From positions 1 to 27,431 of IMG/VR virus record IMGVR_UViG_3300022907_000076: 27,431 nucleotides of DNA; one strand, given 5' to 3'. The position numbers and the translations under genes were made by a program. This DNA is from a virus. Below the pieces are notes generated by a model. That model was not told the origin of the DNA, did not search any database, and worked only from the letters and a program-made list of their open reading frames with translations. Below are positions 16,239-21,851 of this stretch, one piece after another. How positions within the stretch are numbered: position 1 is the stretch's first letter; each line of letters starts with the position of its first letter.

Positions 16239-17173
16239 GTGTAGACTTTCTATGGGTTGAAAAATATAGACCTAAGTCTATATCAGATGTAGTCTTACCT
16301 CAAACTTTAAAACAAACCTTCCAAAAAATAGTTGACAGTAAAGAACTCCCTAATATGCTTTTTACTGGCACAGCTGGTTTAGGTAAGACTACAGTCGCAC
16401 GAGCTCTATGCAATGAGCTCGGTTGCGATTATATTCTTATTAATGGTTCTGAGGAAGGTAATATTGATACGTTAAGAACCAAGATAAAACAATTTGCATC
16501 ATCAGTTTCACTTCAAGGTGGCTACAAAGTTGTGATACTCGATGAAGCTGACTATTTAAATCCACAATCAACACAACCAGCATTACGTGGATTTATAGAA
16601 GAATTTTCAAAAAACTGTAGATTTATTCTTACATGTAATTTTAAGAATAGAATAATTGAACCACTTCATTCAAGATGTGGTGTATATGAATTCAATACAT
16701 CTAAAAAATCTATGATTGAATTATGTGAATCATTCATGGATAGATGTAAGACAATATTAGATAATGAACAAGTTAAATATGATACTAAACCGGTTGCAGA
16801 ACTAATAATAAAGTTTGCACCAGATTGGCGTAGAGTATTAAATGAATTACAAAGATACTCTGTTAATGGAAAAATTGATTCAGGAATTGTTTCAAATTTG
16901 CAAGATAAAAACTTTGATGATTTATTCTCTCATTTAAAAAATAAAAATTTTAAAAGTATGCGTTCTTGGGTTGTTAACAATATAGATACAGATGCAAGCG
17001 CTATTTTTAGAGCTATATACGATAGGATGACAGATAAAGTTGCACCACAATCAATACCACAACTTGTACTTTTGCTTGCAGATTATCAATATAAAAATGC
17101 ATTTGTAGCTGATCACGAACTTAATGTAGTAGCATGTTTAACGGAGGTAATGTCAGATGTCCAGTTCAATTAA
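16235..17173 (+). CDS. gp44: Clamp loader ATPase subunit gp44
   Basis: This AAA+ ATPase forms the motor of the gp44/62 complex that opens and loads the gp45 clamp. The 312-residue product (T4 has 319) begins with the RFC-like WVEKYRPKSISDVVLP. It carries Walker A GTAGLGKTT (45-53), Walker B with DEAD (103-106), and the arginine-finger SRC motif at 146-148. The C-terminal helical domain forms the collar in the complex. The gene overlaps glutaredoxin by 17 nt. Confidence 0.97.
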   Translation: MSVDFLWVEKYRPKSISDVVLPQTLKQTFQKIVDSKELPNMLFTGTAGLGKTTVARALCNELGCDYILINGSEEGNIDTLRTKIKQFASSVSLQGGYKVVILDEADYLNPQSTQPALRGFIEEFSKNCRFILTCNFKNRIIEPLHSRCGVYEFNTSKKSMIELCESFMDRCKTILDNEQVKYDTKPVAELIIKFAPDWRRVLNELQRYSVNGKIDSGIVSNLQDKNFDDLFSHLKNKNFKSMRSWVVNNIDTDASAIFRAIYDRMTDKVAPQSIPQLVLLLADYQYKNAFVADHELNVVACLTEVMSDVQFN

Positions 17174-17459
17174 ATTAACTTTGTATACTCAAGATGATTG
17201 TCAATACTGTAATGTATTGAAAAGAAAACTTTTAGAGTGGAATTATTCATATAGAGAAGTTAACGTAAGCTACGACTTATTTGCTAAAGATTTTTTAAAA
17301 AATGAAGGACATCGAACAGTTCCTCAACTTTACTGGAATAATTTGCACTTAAATAAAATGCCAACCCTAGAACTTCAAAAAAGAGATATTGAAGCTGAAA
17401 TAAATTATGAAGACTATATTGGTGGAGTCGAAAATTGGGGAATACAAAAAAGAGCATAA
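17157..17459 (+). CDS. Glutaredoxin
   Basis: This 100-residue thioredoxin-fold protein starts with a beta strand leading into DDCQYCNVLKRKL, a CXXC (Cys-Gln-Tyr-Cys) dithiol site. The conserved cis-Pro loop HRTVPQLYWNN follows at about residues 52-62. Likely roles are reducing ribonucleotide reductase or other phage/host disulfides, or Fe-S handling. GGAGG at 17143-17147 lies 9 nt upstream of this ATG within gp44, supporting the start. A glutaredoxin inserted inside the clamp-loader operon implies early co-expression with replication. Confidence 0.9.
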   Translation: MSSSIKLTLYTQDDCQYCNVLKRKLLEWNYSYREVNVSYDLFAKDFLKNEGHRTVPQLYWNNLHLNKMPTLELQKRDIEAEINYEDYIGGVENWGIQKRA

Positions 17460-17638
17460 AAACATTATGGCATTATTGGTGTAAGGCTATGGGTAGTCAT
17501 GCATACGATAATAATAAGAAAGACGACTATGTTCATAATTCTATTAGATCGTTATGGGTGTTACTTCATATAGTTACTTGCTTTGCAATTATATTAAATG
17601 CTATAGCTAATCATGGTTGGAGTTTAATAGGATTATGA
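17435..17638 (+). CDS. Small membrane protein, TTG start
   Basis: This 67-residue protein has a basic N-terminal half containing WHYWCKAMGSHAYDNNKKDD and one strong transmembrane helix (about residues 40-60, LWVLLHIVTCFAIILNAIA). The start is TTG at 17435 with GGTGGAG at 17421-17427 as ribosome-binding site. No upstream ATG is available without deep overlap. It overlaps glutaredoxin by 25 nt and the next small gene by 4 nt. I recall related small proteins in other marine T4-like phages but cannot verify this here. Function is unknown. Confidence 0.75.
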   Translation: MGNTKKSIKTLWHYWCKAMGSHAYDNNKKDDYVHNSIRSLWVLLHIVTCFAIILNAIANHGWSLIGL

Positions 17639-17793
17639 TATTAGAAGCACTATCAATAATAGTTTCTCTCGGTATCTTGTATATTGTGTGGGATAGCTTA
17701 TACACGCGCTATAAAGAAAAAGAGTGGAGACGTAACAATCCAGATGAATACACATGGTTAGAGCAACCAGTAAAAAAGGATAAAGGATTATGA
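17635..17793 (+). CDS. 52-residue single-pass membrane protein
   Basis: This ORF is coupled on both sides by ATGA overlaps: its ATG overlaps the upstream TGA and its TGA overlaps the gp62 ATG. It begins MILEALSIIVSLGILYIVWD, a transmembrane helix, followed by a charged cytoplasmic-type tail (TRYKEKEWRRNNPDEYTW). An uninterrupted frame exactly bridging two genes is strong evidence that it is translated. Function is unknown. With the preceding gene it forms a pair of tiny membrane proteins inside the clamp-loader operon. Confidence 0.78.
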   Translation: MILEALSIIVSLGILYIVWDSLYTRYKEKEWRRNNPDEYTWLEQPVKKDKGL

Positions 17794-18167
17794 ATCCCTT
17801 TGAATATTGTAATGCTATAAATTACACTAAGAAAAATATTATGATAGATGATATCACAGAAAAAGCATACTCATCTTACATGGTAAATCGACAGTTGTCT
17901 TACTTTCCAGATACTGTTTTAGCTGCAAATGAAATGAACCGTAATCATCATATTGATAACCGCCTTCAATTTGATTTTTTTATAAATATAATTAGAAAGC
18001 GTAAAAGGTTTTCTAAATGGTTCAAACCTGAACAAATTAGTGATTTGGATGTAGTTAAACAGTATTATGGCTATAGTAATGAAAAAGCCCGCCAAGTTTT
18101 AACACTCCTATCCACTGATAATATAAACGAATTGAAAAACAAGGTGGCTAAAGGTGGAAGAAAATAA
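17790..18167 (+). CDS. gp62: Clamp loader small subunit gp62
   Basis: This is the non-ATPase subunit of the gp44/62 clamp loader. At 125 residues it is clearly shorter than T4 gp62 (187), as in other marine T4-like phages. Recognisable features are NPFEYCNAINYTKKNIM near the start, a YMVNRQLSYFPDTVLAANEM segment and an RKRKRFSKWFKPE basic patch. The C-terminal helix YYGYSNEKARQVLTLLSTD then follows. It is coupled upstream by ATGA and overlaps regA by 14 nt at its 3' end. Confidence 0.92.
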   Translation: MNPFEYCNAINYTKKNIMIDDITEKAYSSYMVNRQLSYFPDTVLAANEMNRNHHIDNRLQFDFFINIIRKRKRFSKWFKPEQISDLDVVKQYYGYSNEKARQVLTLLSTDNINELKNKVAKGGRK

Positions 18168-18576
18168 TATCGTAGAATGGAACCCAGCAAATATGCTAGA
18201 GGTTACACTTAATGAGCCGGACGATTTTCTTAAGATCAAAGAAACACTTACTCGTATAGGTGTGGCATCACGTAAAGATAATAAGTTATATCAATCATGC
18301 CATATACTACACAAACAAGGAAGATATTTTATTGTACATTTTAAAGAACTCTTTTTATTAGATGGTAAAAAATCTAATCTTGAAGAGAATGATGTGGGGC
18401 GTAGAAACACTATAGCAACACTTATGAGCGATTGGGGATTATTAACAGTAGAAAATAAAGAACAACTACAACCAATAGCACCTTTAAGACAAATTAAAAT
18501 AATTTCTTTTAAGGATAAAGATCAATGGGAATTATGTCCGAAATACAATATTGGTAATGGAACAAAACAAAATTAA
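18154..18576 (+). CDS. regA: Translational repressor RegA
   Basis: This RNA-binding protein represses translation of early phage mRNAs, in T4 including its own and clamp/clamp-loader messages, by occupying start regions. The family core is obvious: EPDDFLKIKETLTRIGVASR, LYQSCHILHKQGRYFIVHFK and GRRNTIATLMSDWGLL. The chosen start is GTG at 18154 with AAGGTGG at 18141-18147. The in-frame ATG at 18193 (MLEVTL) corresponds better to the T4 N-terminus but lacks a ribosome-binding site. At 140 residues from the GTG, it exceeds T4 (122). Confidence 0.94.
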   Translation: MEENNIVEWNPANMLEVTLNEPDDFLKIKETLTRIGVASRKDNKLYQSCHILHKQGRYFIVHFKELFLLDGKKSNLEENDVGRRNTIATLMSDWGLLTVENKEQLQPIAPLRQIKIISFKDKDQWELCPKYNIGNGTKQN

Positions 18577-18739
18577 AGAAGCTTATAGAATGTTCTTTTT
18601 TATTAAAGGACATATTAATTGTAGTCAAAAAACAGCACTTGATTGTTATGATAACTATTTTAAGCGCTGTTGGTACAACCAAGAGATGTGGATAAGAGAA
18701 GAAGCATTTGAAGAAGCTTATGAAAAAAAAATCAGCTGA
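18557..18739 (+). CDS. Small hypothetical protein downstream of regA
   Basis: This 60-residue protein (from ATG 18557) overlaps the end of regA by 20 nt. It begins MEQNKIKEAYRMFFFIKGH and is helical, charged and aromatic rich, with two cysteines in NCSQKTALDCYDNYF and a Trp-rich CWYNQEMWIREEAF segment. An in-frame TTG 6 nt upstream is an alternative start. No good ribosome-binding site is present, so translation is likely coupled to regA. Function is unknown. Confidence 0.68.
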   Translation: MEQNKIKEAYRMFFFIKGHINCSQKTALDCYDNYFKRCWYNQEMWIREEAFEEAYEKKIS

Positions 18740-18779
18740 AGCTATGTACTTTTGAAAAAAAAGTATTATATATATTATA

Positions 18780-18835
18780 GGATGCCGAATGGTTCGGGTC
18801 CGTACAACAACCTTGCTTAACAGGAGGATACTATG
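18780..18835 (+). promoter_or_regulatory. ROSE-like RNA thermometer in the hsp20 leader
   Basis: The leader can fold into two hairpins. Hairpin I spans 18780-18801: GGAT pairs with GTCC around CCGAA/TTCGG with a TGG loop and one bulged G. Hairpin II spans 18812-18827 and pairs CTTGCT-type bases with the Shine-Dalgarno AGGAGG (18822-18827). In it U17-A22, C16-G23, G15 opposite G24, U14-A25, U13-G26 and C12-G27 enclose a UAAC loop (last two digits of 188xx). The anti-SD strand UUGCU with a G opposite a G matches the U(U/C)GCU signature of ROSE thermometers, which control small heat-shock genes. Folding is by hand only. Confidence 0.62.
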
Positions 18836-19243
18836 ACTGGAAACTTTGTTTTCCCAAGGAACGCTTTTTTAGGTTTTGATCACATTTTCGATGCATTGCA
18901 AGATATACATACGCATGCAAACGATGGATACCCACCACACAATGTCGTAAGAGAAGAAGATAACAAATATGTTATTGAAATGGCTGTAGCCGGCTTCAAG
19001 AAAAAAGACATTGAAATTAAGGTGAAGGAACATATCCTTACCATCGAAGGAAATAGAGATAAACGTAGAGAAGCAGATGCTTATGTACACAAAGGAATAA
19101 GTGCACGTAAGTTTAACAAATCATTCAGACTGTCGGAATATACCGAAGTAACTGGTGCAGATCTAACGGATGGAATACTAACTGTCAATTTAGAAGTGGT
19201 TCTACCGAAAGAAAAGCAGCCTCGTACAATTAACATAACGTAA
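18833..19243 (+). CDS. hsp20: Small heat shock protein Hsp20 (alpha-crystallin domain)
   Basis: This ATP-independent holdase chaperone binds unfolding proteins in the cytoplasm. The 136-residue product has a short N-terminal arm, then an alpha-crystallin domain from about residue 42. Hallmarks are YVIEMAVAGFKKKDIEIKV, ILTIEGNRD, the SFRLSEYTEV segment and GILTVNLEVVLP. It ends with an Ile-Asn-Ile (I-X-I) anchor motif used in oligomerisation. The start has a strong AGGAGG that is predicted to be masked by the upstream RNA hairpin. Hsp20 genes occur in many marine T4-like phages and may support capsid assembly or host proteostasis. Confidence 0.95.
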   Translation: MTGNFVFPRNAFLGFDHIFDALQDIHTHANDGYPPHNVVREEDNKYVIEMAVAGFKKKDIEIKVKEHILTIEGNRDKRREADAYVHKGISARKFNKSFRLSEYTEVTGADLTDGILTVNLEVVLPKEKQPRTINIT

Positions 19244-19262
19244 ATTAAACGAGGAGTCAATA

Positions 19263-19487
19263 ATGACAACTATGGAAATCACTGCATACGCATGCAGTTT
19301 TTGTGACGCAGTGTCGTCTTTCTTTAAAAAATCACTTAAGAAAATTCAATTCGGATTGCAAATGTCTGCTAATAAAAGAGTTGCACAAGAATTGTGTTCT
19401 TTAGGTTTTTATCAGGATAAAGAATTTAAACAAATTCTACAAAATATGAATGATAAAGCTGTAGAAGAATATTACGGTAAAAAGTAA
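19263..19487 (+). CDS. Small hypothetical protein downstream of hsp20
   Basis: This 74-residue protein has a well-spaced GAGGAG site (19251-19256). The N-terminal part contains YACSFCDAVSSFFKKSLKK, a CXXC pair followed by a basic amphipathic helix. The rest, ANKRVAQELCSLGFYQDKEF, then KQILQNMNDKAVEEYYGKK, is helical and vaguely resembles DUF1127-type short proteins. I do not claim membership. It is co-directional with hsp20 and 19 nt from it, so probably in the same transcript. Its stop overlaps a micro-ORF start. Confidence 0.75.
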   Translation: MTTMEITAYACSFCDAVSSFFKKSLKKIQFGLQMSANKRVAQELCSLGFYQDKEFKQILQNMNDKAVEEYYGKK

Positions 19488-19528
19488 TGTGGCCCTACAC
19501 TGAAGAAGAAAACGACTACTTATCTTAA
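19487..19528 (+). CDS. Candidate 13-residue micro-ORF
   Basis: The sequence TAATG joins the preceding stop to an ATG that opens a short frame encoding MWPYTEEENDYLS before TAA. The arrangement is the same stop-start overlap used by many real genes here. The composition (Trp-Pro-Tyr then acidic) does not look like random AT-rich translation. No independent ribosome-binding site exists. It is a speculative micro-protein and could equally be non-coding. Confidence 0.38.
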   Translation: MWPYTEEENDYLS

Positions 19529-19559
19529 AAATAAATGCTAACTAATAAGGAAAGTAAAG

Positions 19560-19907
19560 ATGAAAACTTTAATCTTAGCTGGCGTAATTAGCGTCATAGC
19601 TTCTGCTGGTTTTGCAGAAGTAAATAAGCCTGCTTCAACATTCACACCTTACTTTGGTGTTGAGCGTGAAACTGAGGCAAAGATCAATAACACTTTTATT
19701 GGAACCACTACAAAATTTGGTGACTTAAGTGTTACTGGTCAAATTAACTGGAACAGTACAACAAATGATCTCAATATGAATCACGAAGGTGCTGATCTAG
19801 ATATTTCTTATGGTGTAGCTGACACTGTTAGTTTATACCTAAAGAACGATTTCGACACTGATTTTGTACGTACAGAATCAACTGTTGGTGCTAAGATTAC
19901 TTTCTAA
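19560..19907 (+). CDS. Secreted outer-membrane beta-barrel-like protein
   Basis: This 115-residue protein begins with a Sec signal peptide (MKTLILAGVISVIASAGFA, predicted cleavage after Ala19). The mature part of about 96 residues consists of short amphipathic strands rich in Thr, Asn and Asp. It ends in VGAKITF with a C-terminal Phe, the recognition signal for BAM-mediated outer-membrane insertion. It resembles the end portion of a bacterial porin-like barrel, and six or so strands could form only a small barrel. It may alter the host surface, for example receptor masking. It has an AAGGAAAG ribosome-binding site and is followed by a strong terminator. Confidence 0.78.
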   Translation: MKTLILAGVISVIASAGFAEVNKPASTFTPYFGVERETEAKINNTFIGTTTKFGDLSVTGQINWNSTTNDLNMNHEGADLDISYGVADTVSLYLKNDFDTDFVRTESTVGAKITF

Positions 19908-19927
19908 TTAAGTGTTAAAGCATAAAG

Positions 19928-19952
19928 AGGCGGGCCAGTTCCCGCCTTTTTT
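19928..19952 (+). terminator. Intrinsic terminator before the lysozyme gene
   Basis: AGGCGGG (19928-19934) pairs perfectly with CCCGCCT (19941-19947) around a 6-nt loop, followed by a T-run to 19952. It ends the hsp20/outer-membrane-like gene cluster, and a late promoter starts 3 nt later. Confidence 0.93.
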
Positions 19953-19954
19953 AT

Positions 19955-19962
19955 TATAAATA
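19955..19962 (+). promoter_or_regulatory. T4-type late promoter for lysozyme
   Basis: An exact TATAAATA immediately follows a terminator. The predicted transcript has about 16 nt of leader including TAGGAGG before the lysozyme ATG at 19985. Late timing is appropriate for a lysis gene. Confidence 0.78.
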
Positions 19963-19984
19963 GAAATTTATAGGAGGATACAAG

Positions 19985-20428
19985 ATGAATATAGATCAAT
20001 TAAGAAAAGAACTTGAAGTTGATGAAGGAGTAAAGTATGAAATATATAATGATCATCTCGGCTATCCTACTTTTGGGATTGGCCATCTGGTTATCGATAC
20101 TGATCCAGAATATGGAGAAGAGGTTGGAACACCTGTCTCAGAAGATAGAGTTGCAGAGGCATTTGATAACGACGTTGAAACAGTCATCGACGACTGCAAA
20201 AAATTATACCCCGACTTTGATGAACTCCCAGAAGAATGCCAATTAATCATTGCGAACATGATGTTTAATATGGGTAGACCAAGGCTTAGTAAGTTCAAAG
20301 GTATGAAAGCCGGTGTAGATTCTCGAGATTGGAATAAAGCTGCAGATGAAATGATTGATTCTGCATGGTATAGACAAGTTCCAAATAGAGCTGGTAGATT
20401 AGTTAAAAGAATGAGAGCACTAGCCTAA
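19985..20428 (+). CDS. T4-type lysozyme (endolysin, GH24)
   Basis: This muramidase cleaves peptidoglycan for lysis. The 147-residue product (T4 lysozyme has 164) retains the complete active site: Glu14 in VDEGVKYEIY, Asp23 in YNDHLGYPTFGIGH and Thr29, equivalent to T4 Glu11, Asp20 and Thr26. The later NMMFNMGRPRLSKF segment and the SAWYRQVPNRAGRL block also match T4 lysozyme. There is no signal peptide, so a holin elsewhere is expected. A gp5-type baseplate lysozyme would be part of a larger protein; this stand-alone form with a late promoter favours endolysin. Confidence 0.93.
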   Translation: MNIDQLRKELEVDEGVKYEIYNDHLGYPTFGIGHLVIDTDPEYGEEVGTPVSEDRVAEAFDNDVETVIDDCKKLYPDFDELPEECQLIIANMMFNMGRPRLSKFKGMKAGVDSRDWNKAADEMIDSAWYRQVPNRAGRLVKRMRALA

Positions 20429-20694
20429 TGACAGACGATTTAGATTTTGACTTTGGTTTTACTGCTGTAGATGAAAACGAACTTGAAGCTGTTCAAAAAG
20501 CAGCAACACAGGCGGAAACTCTTGGAGCATCTGCGCTTAATACTCAAGAAAAAATAGATAAGTTGTACAATGCAATCATTCCATTATTAACAAATTTAAA
20601 AAAGAATCCAGAGAAAGAATATATTCTCTGGCCAAATCGATTAGAAAAAGTAGAACAGTTCGAGGATTATATTCAAAAAATTTATCGAAATTAA
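20428..20694 (+). CDS. Small acidic helical protein after lysozyme
   Basis: This 88-residue protein is coupled to lysozyme by a TAATG overlap. The acidic N-terminus MTDDLDFDFGFTAVDENELE precedes a helical region. The C-terminal block KNPEKEYILWPNRLEKVEQF resembles small proteins I associate with marine T4-like phages, of unknown function. An early-type promoter begins 3 nt after its stop. No lysis function (no membrane segment) can be assigned. Confidence 0.8.
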   Translation: MTDDLDFDFGFTAVDENELEAVQKAATQAETLGASALNTQEKIDKLYNAIIPLLTNLKKNPEKEYILWPNRLEKVEQFEDYIQKIYRN

Positions 20695-20697
20695 TCC

Positions 20698-20726
20698 TTT
20701 ACTTTTAAAGAAAACTGTGGTATAAT
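20698..20726 (+). promoter_or_regulatory. Early-type promoter for HAD phosphatase/IscA genes
   Basis: TTTACT (20698-20703), exactly 17 nt, TATAAT (20721-20726). The next ATG is at 20734, which is where transcription is expected to start, so the message would be leaderless or nearly so. It shares a 16-nt block (TTAATCCTTTACTTTT) with the promoter at 25924. Confidence 0.88.
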
Positions 20727-20733
20727 AACTATA

Positions 20734-21339
20734 ATGAAAAATTTTAAAACATTTTTACTTGAAGCTGAAGGAAAAGGATTAACAATCTTCGATATTGACG
20801 AAACCATGTTCATCACTAAAGCTCAAGTAAAAGTTGTTAAAGATGGAAAAGTTGTTAAAAAACTGAATAACCAAGAATTTAATACATATAAGAAAAAATC
20901 TGGTGAAGAATATGACTTCGGCGAATTTAAAAACGCCGAAGTATTTAACAAGACGTCAACACCAATCGCGAGAATGATTAATAAAGTTAAAGCGATTTTA
21001 AAAAACGCAACAAGAAAAGGTTCAAAGGTTATCATTGTAACTGCAAGACCTAACTTTGATAATAAAAAATTATTTCTAGATACATTTAGAAAACAAGGAA
21101 TTGACATAGATAAAATCTATGTTGAAAGAGCTGGAAATCTTGGTGCAGGTCCAGCTGCAAAAAATAAAGAAATTATCTTTAAAAAATACTTAGATCAAAA
21201 AATATACAAACGTATAAGATTATTTGATGATGCTATGTCAAACTTAAAGGTATTTTTATCATTACAAAAAGATTATCCAGATGTAAGTTTTGAAGCACTA
21301 TTAGCAAAACCAAATGGCTCAGTATCAAGAGTAAGATGA
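20734..21339 (+). CDS. HAD-superfamily phosphatase with capsid-targeting-like N-terminus
   Basis: This 201-residue hydrolase has HAD motifs in order: Asp20-X-Asp22-X-Thr24 (FDIDET), Thr103 in IIVTARPN, a Lys at about 143-145, and Asp165/Asp166 in LFDDAMSN. It resembles the 3'-phosphatase domain of polynucleotide kinases. No kinase domain is present. The extension MKNFKTFLLEAEGK is like the T4 capsid-targeting peptide MKTYQEFIAEA, with a gp21 site Leu-Leu-Glu before Ala11. This suggests the enzyme may be packaged and trimmed inside the head. No ribosome-binding site is seen. It overlaps the IscA-like gene by 4 nt. Confidence 0.87.
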   Translation: MKNFKTFLLEAEGKGLTIFDIDETMFITKAQVKVVKDGKVVKKLNNQEFNTYKKKSGEEYDFGEFKNAEVFNKTSTPIARMINKVKAILKNATRKGSKVIIVTARPNFDNKKLFLDTFRKQGIDIDKIYVERAGNLGAGPAAKNKEIIFKKYLDQKIYKRIRLFDDAMSNLKVFLSLQKDYPDVSFEALLAKPNGSVSRVR

Positions 21340-21641
21340 TAACCATAACCGAAAAAGCAAAGGACTATTTAACAGAAATGACATGGGCTAAAGATAAGAA
21401 GTATGCATTTCTTTCTGTTAATGGTGGTGGCTGTTCTGGATTTCAATATAAATGGGATATGTTAGATAATCCAGTAGATGGCCATTTAGTAGAAGATATC
21501 TTGTACATAGATAGAATTGCAGAAATGTTTGTTATAGGTTGTACAATAGATTATGTTACAGAGTTTGGAGGATCTTATCTTAAGGTCATTAATCCTAACG
21601 CAGTCGCTTCTTGTGGTTGCGGTGAAAGCTTTGCTGTGTGA
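21336..21641 (+). CDS. A-type iron-sulfur carrier (IscA/HesB-like)
   Basis: This 101-residue protein of the IscA/ErpA family binds iron or [2Fe-2S] clusters and passes them to target proteins. The three defining cysteines are present: Cys33 in VNGGGCSGFQY, and Cys93 and Cys95 in ASCGCGESF. The FGGSYLKVINPNA segment also matches. A further Cys lies in VIGCTIDYV. It is coupled to the HAD phosphatase by ATGA. It probably supports Fe-S or iron enzymes during infection. Similar genes are known from marine T4-like phages. Confidence 0.93.
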   Translation: MITITEKAKDYLTEMTWAKDKKYAFLSVNGGGCSGFQYKWDMLDNPVDGHLVEDILYIDRIAEMFVIGCTIDYVTEFGGSYLKVINPNAVASCGCGESFAV

Positions 21642-21742
21642 ATAGAAAAAAACGTAAAGACGACGATATTGAAATAATGATATTTGCGTTTGTATTCATT
21701 ATGCTTCAAATTCTTGGTGTATATTTAATTTTTTCAACTTAG
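21638..21742 (+). CDS. 34-residue single-pass membrane protein, GTG start
   Basis: GTG at 21638 overlaps the IscA-like TGA (GTGA), the mirror of the ATGA junctions used elsewhere. The product has a very basic then acidic N-terminus (NRKKRKDDDIEI) and one hydrophobic helix (about residues 14-32, MIFAFVFIMLQILGVYLIF). The charge-then-helix design and exact overlap argue for a real gene, but small size keeps this tentative. Confidence 0.55.
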   Translation: MNRKKRKDDDIEIMIFAFVFIMLQILGVYLIFST

Positions 21743-21790
21743 ATGCATTTTTCCTTTTCGAACTATCATTATACAAACTCGAAAACGGTC

Positions 21791-21820
21791 GTGATTTTTA
21801 TCTATAAAATCACATTTTTT
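21791..21820 (+). terminator. Intrinsic terminator before the gp43 operon
   Basis: GTGATTTT (21791-21798) pairs with AAAATCAC (21806-21813) around a 7-nt loop, followed by A and six T. A second inverted repeat, TTTTCGA (21755-21761) with TCGAAAA (21779-21785), lies just upstream. The T-run ends 2 nt before the -35 of the next promoter. Confidence 0.8.
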
Positions 21821-21822
21821 CC

Positions 21823-21851
21823 TTTACATTTACAAAAAACTATTGTATAAT
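21823..21851 (+). promoter_or_regulatory. Early-type promoter for the gp43 operon
   Basis: TTTACA (21823-21828), 17-nt spacer, TATAAT (21846-21851). Together with the preceding T-run, a 40-nt stretch (21813-21852) is repeated exactly at 26945-26984. Confidence 0.92.

Noticed and set aside
18741-18779. Promoter for hsp20 in the AT-rich stretch
   Set aside because: Several TATTAT/TATATT possibilities exist, but none combines with a TTTAC-type -35 at 17 nt, and no sigma-32-type or TATAAATA element is visible, so I did not assign a site.
20037-20246. Frame-shifted membrane-like ORF inside lysozyme (69 codons)
   Set aside because: It starts with a hydrophobic stretch that could suggest an embedded holin/spanin, but there is no ribosome-binding site, the lysozyme frame is clearly coding, and the rest is Asn/Gln/Thr-rich shadow sequence.
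21743-21850. 35-codon ORF starting at ATG 21743
   Set aside because: It runs through two hairpins, a terminator and the gp43 operon promoter; the frame is an accident of regulatory DNA.
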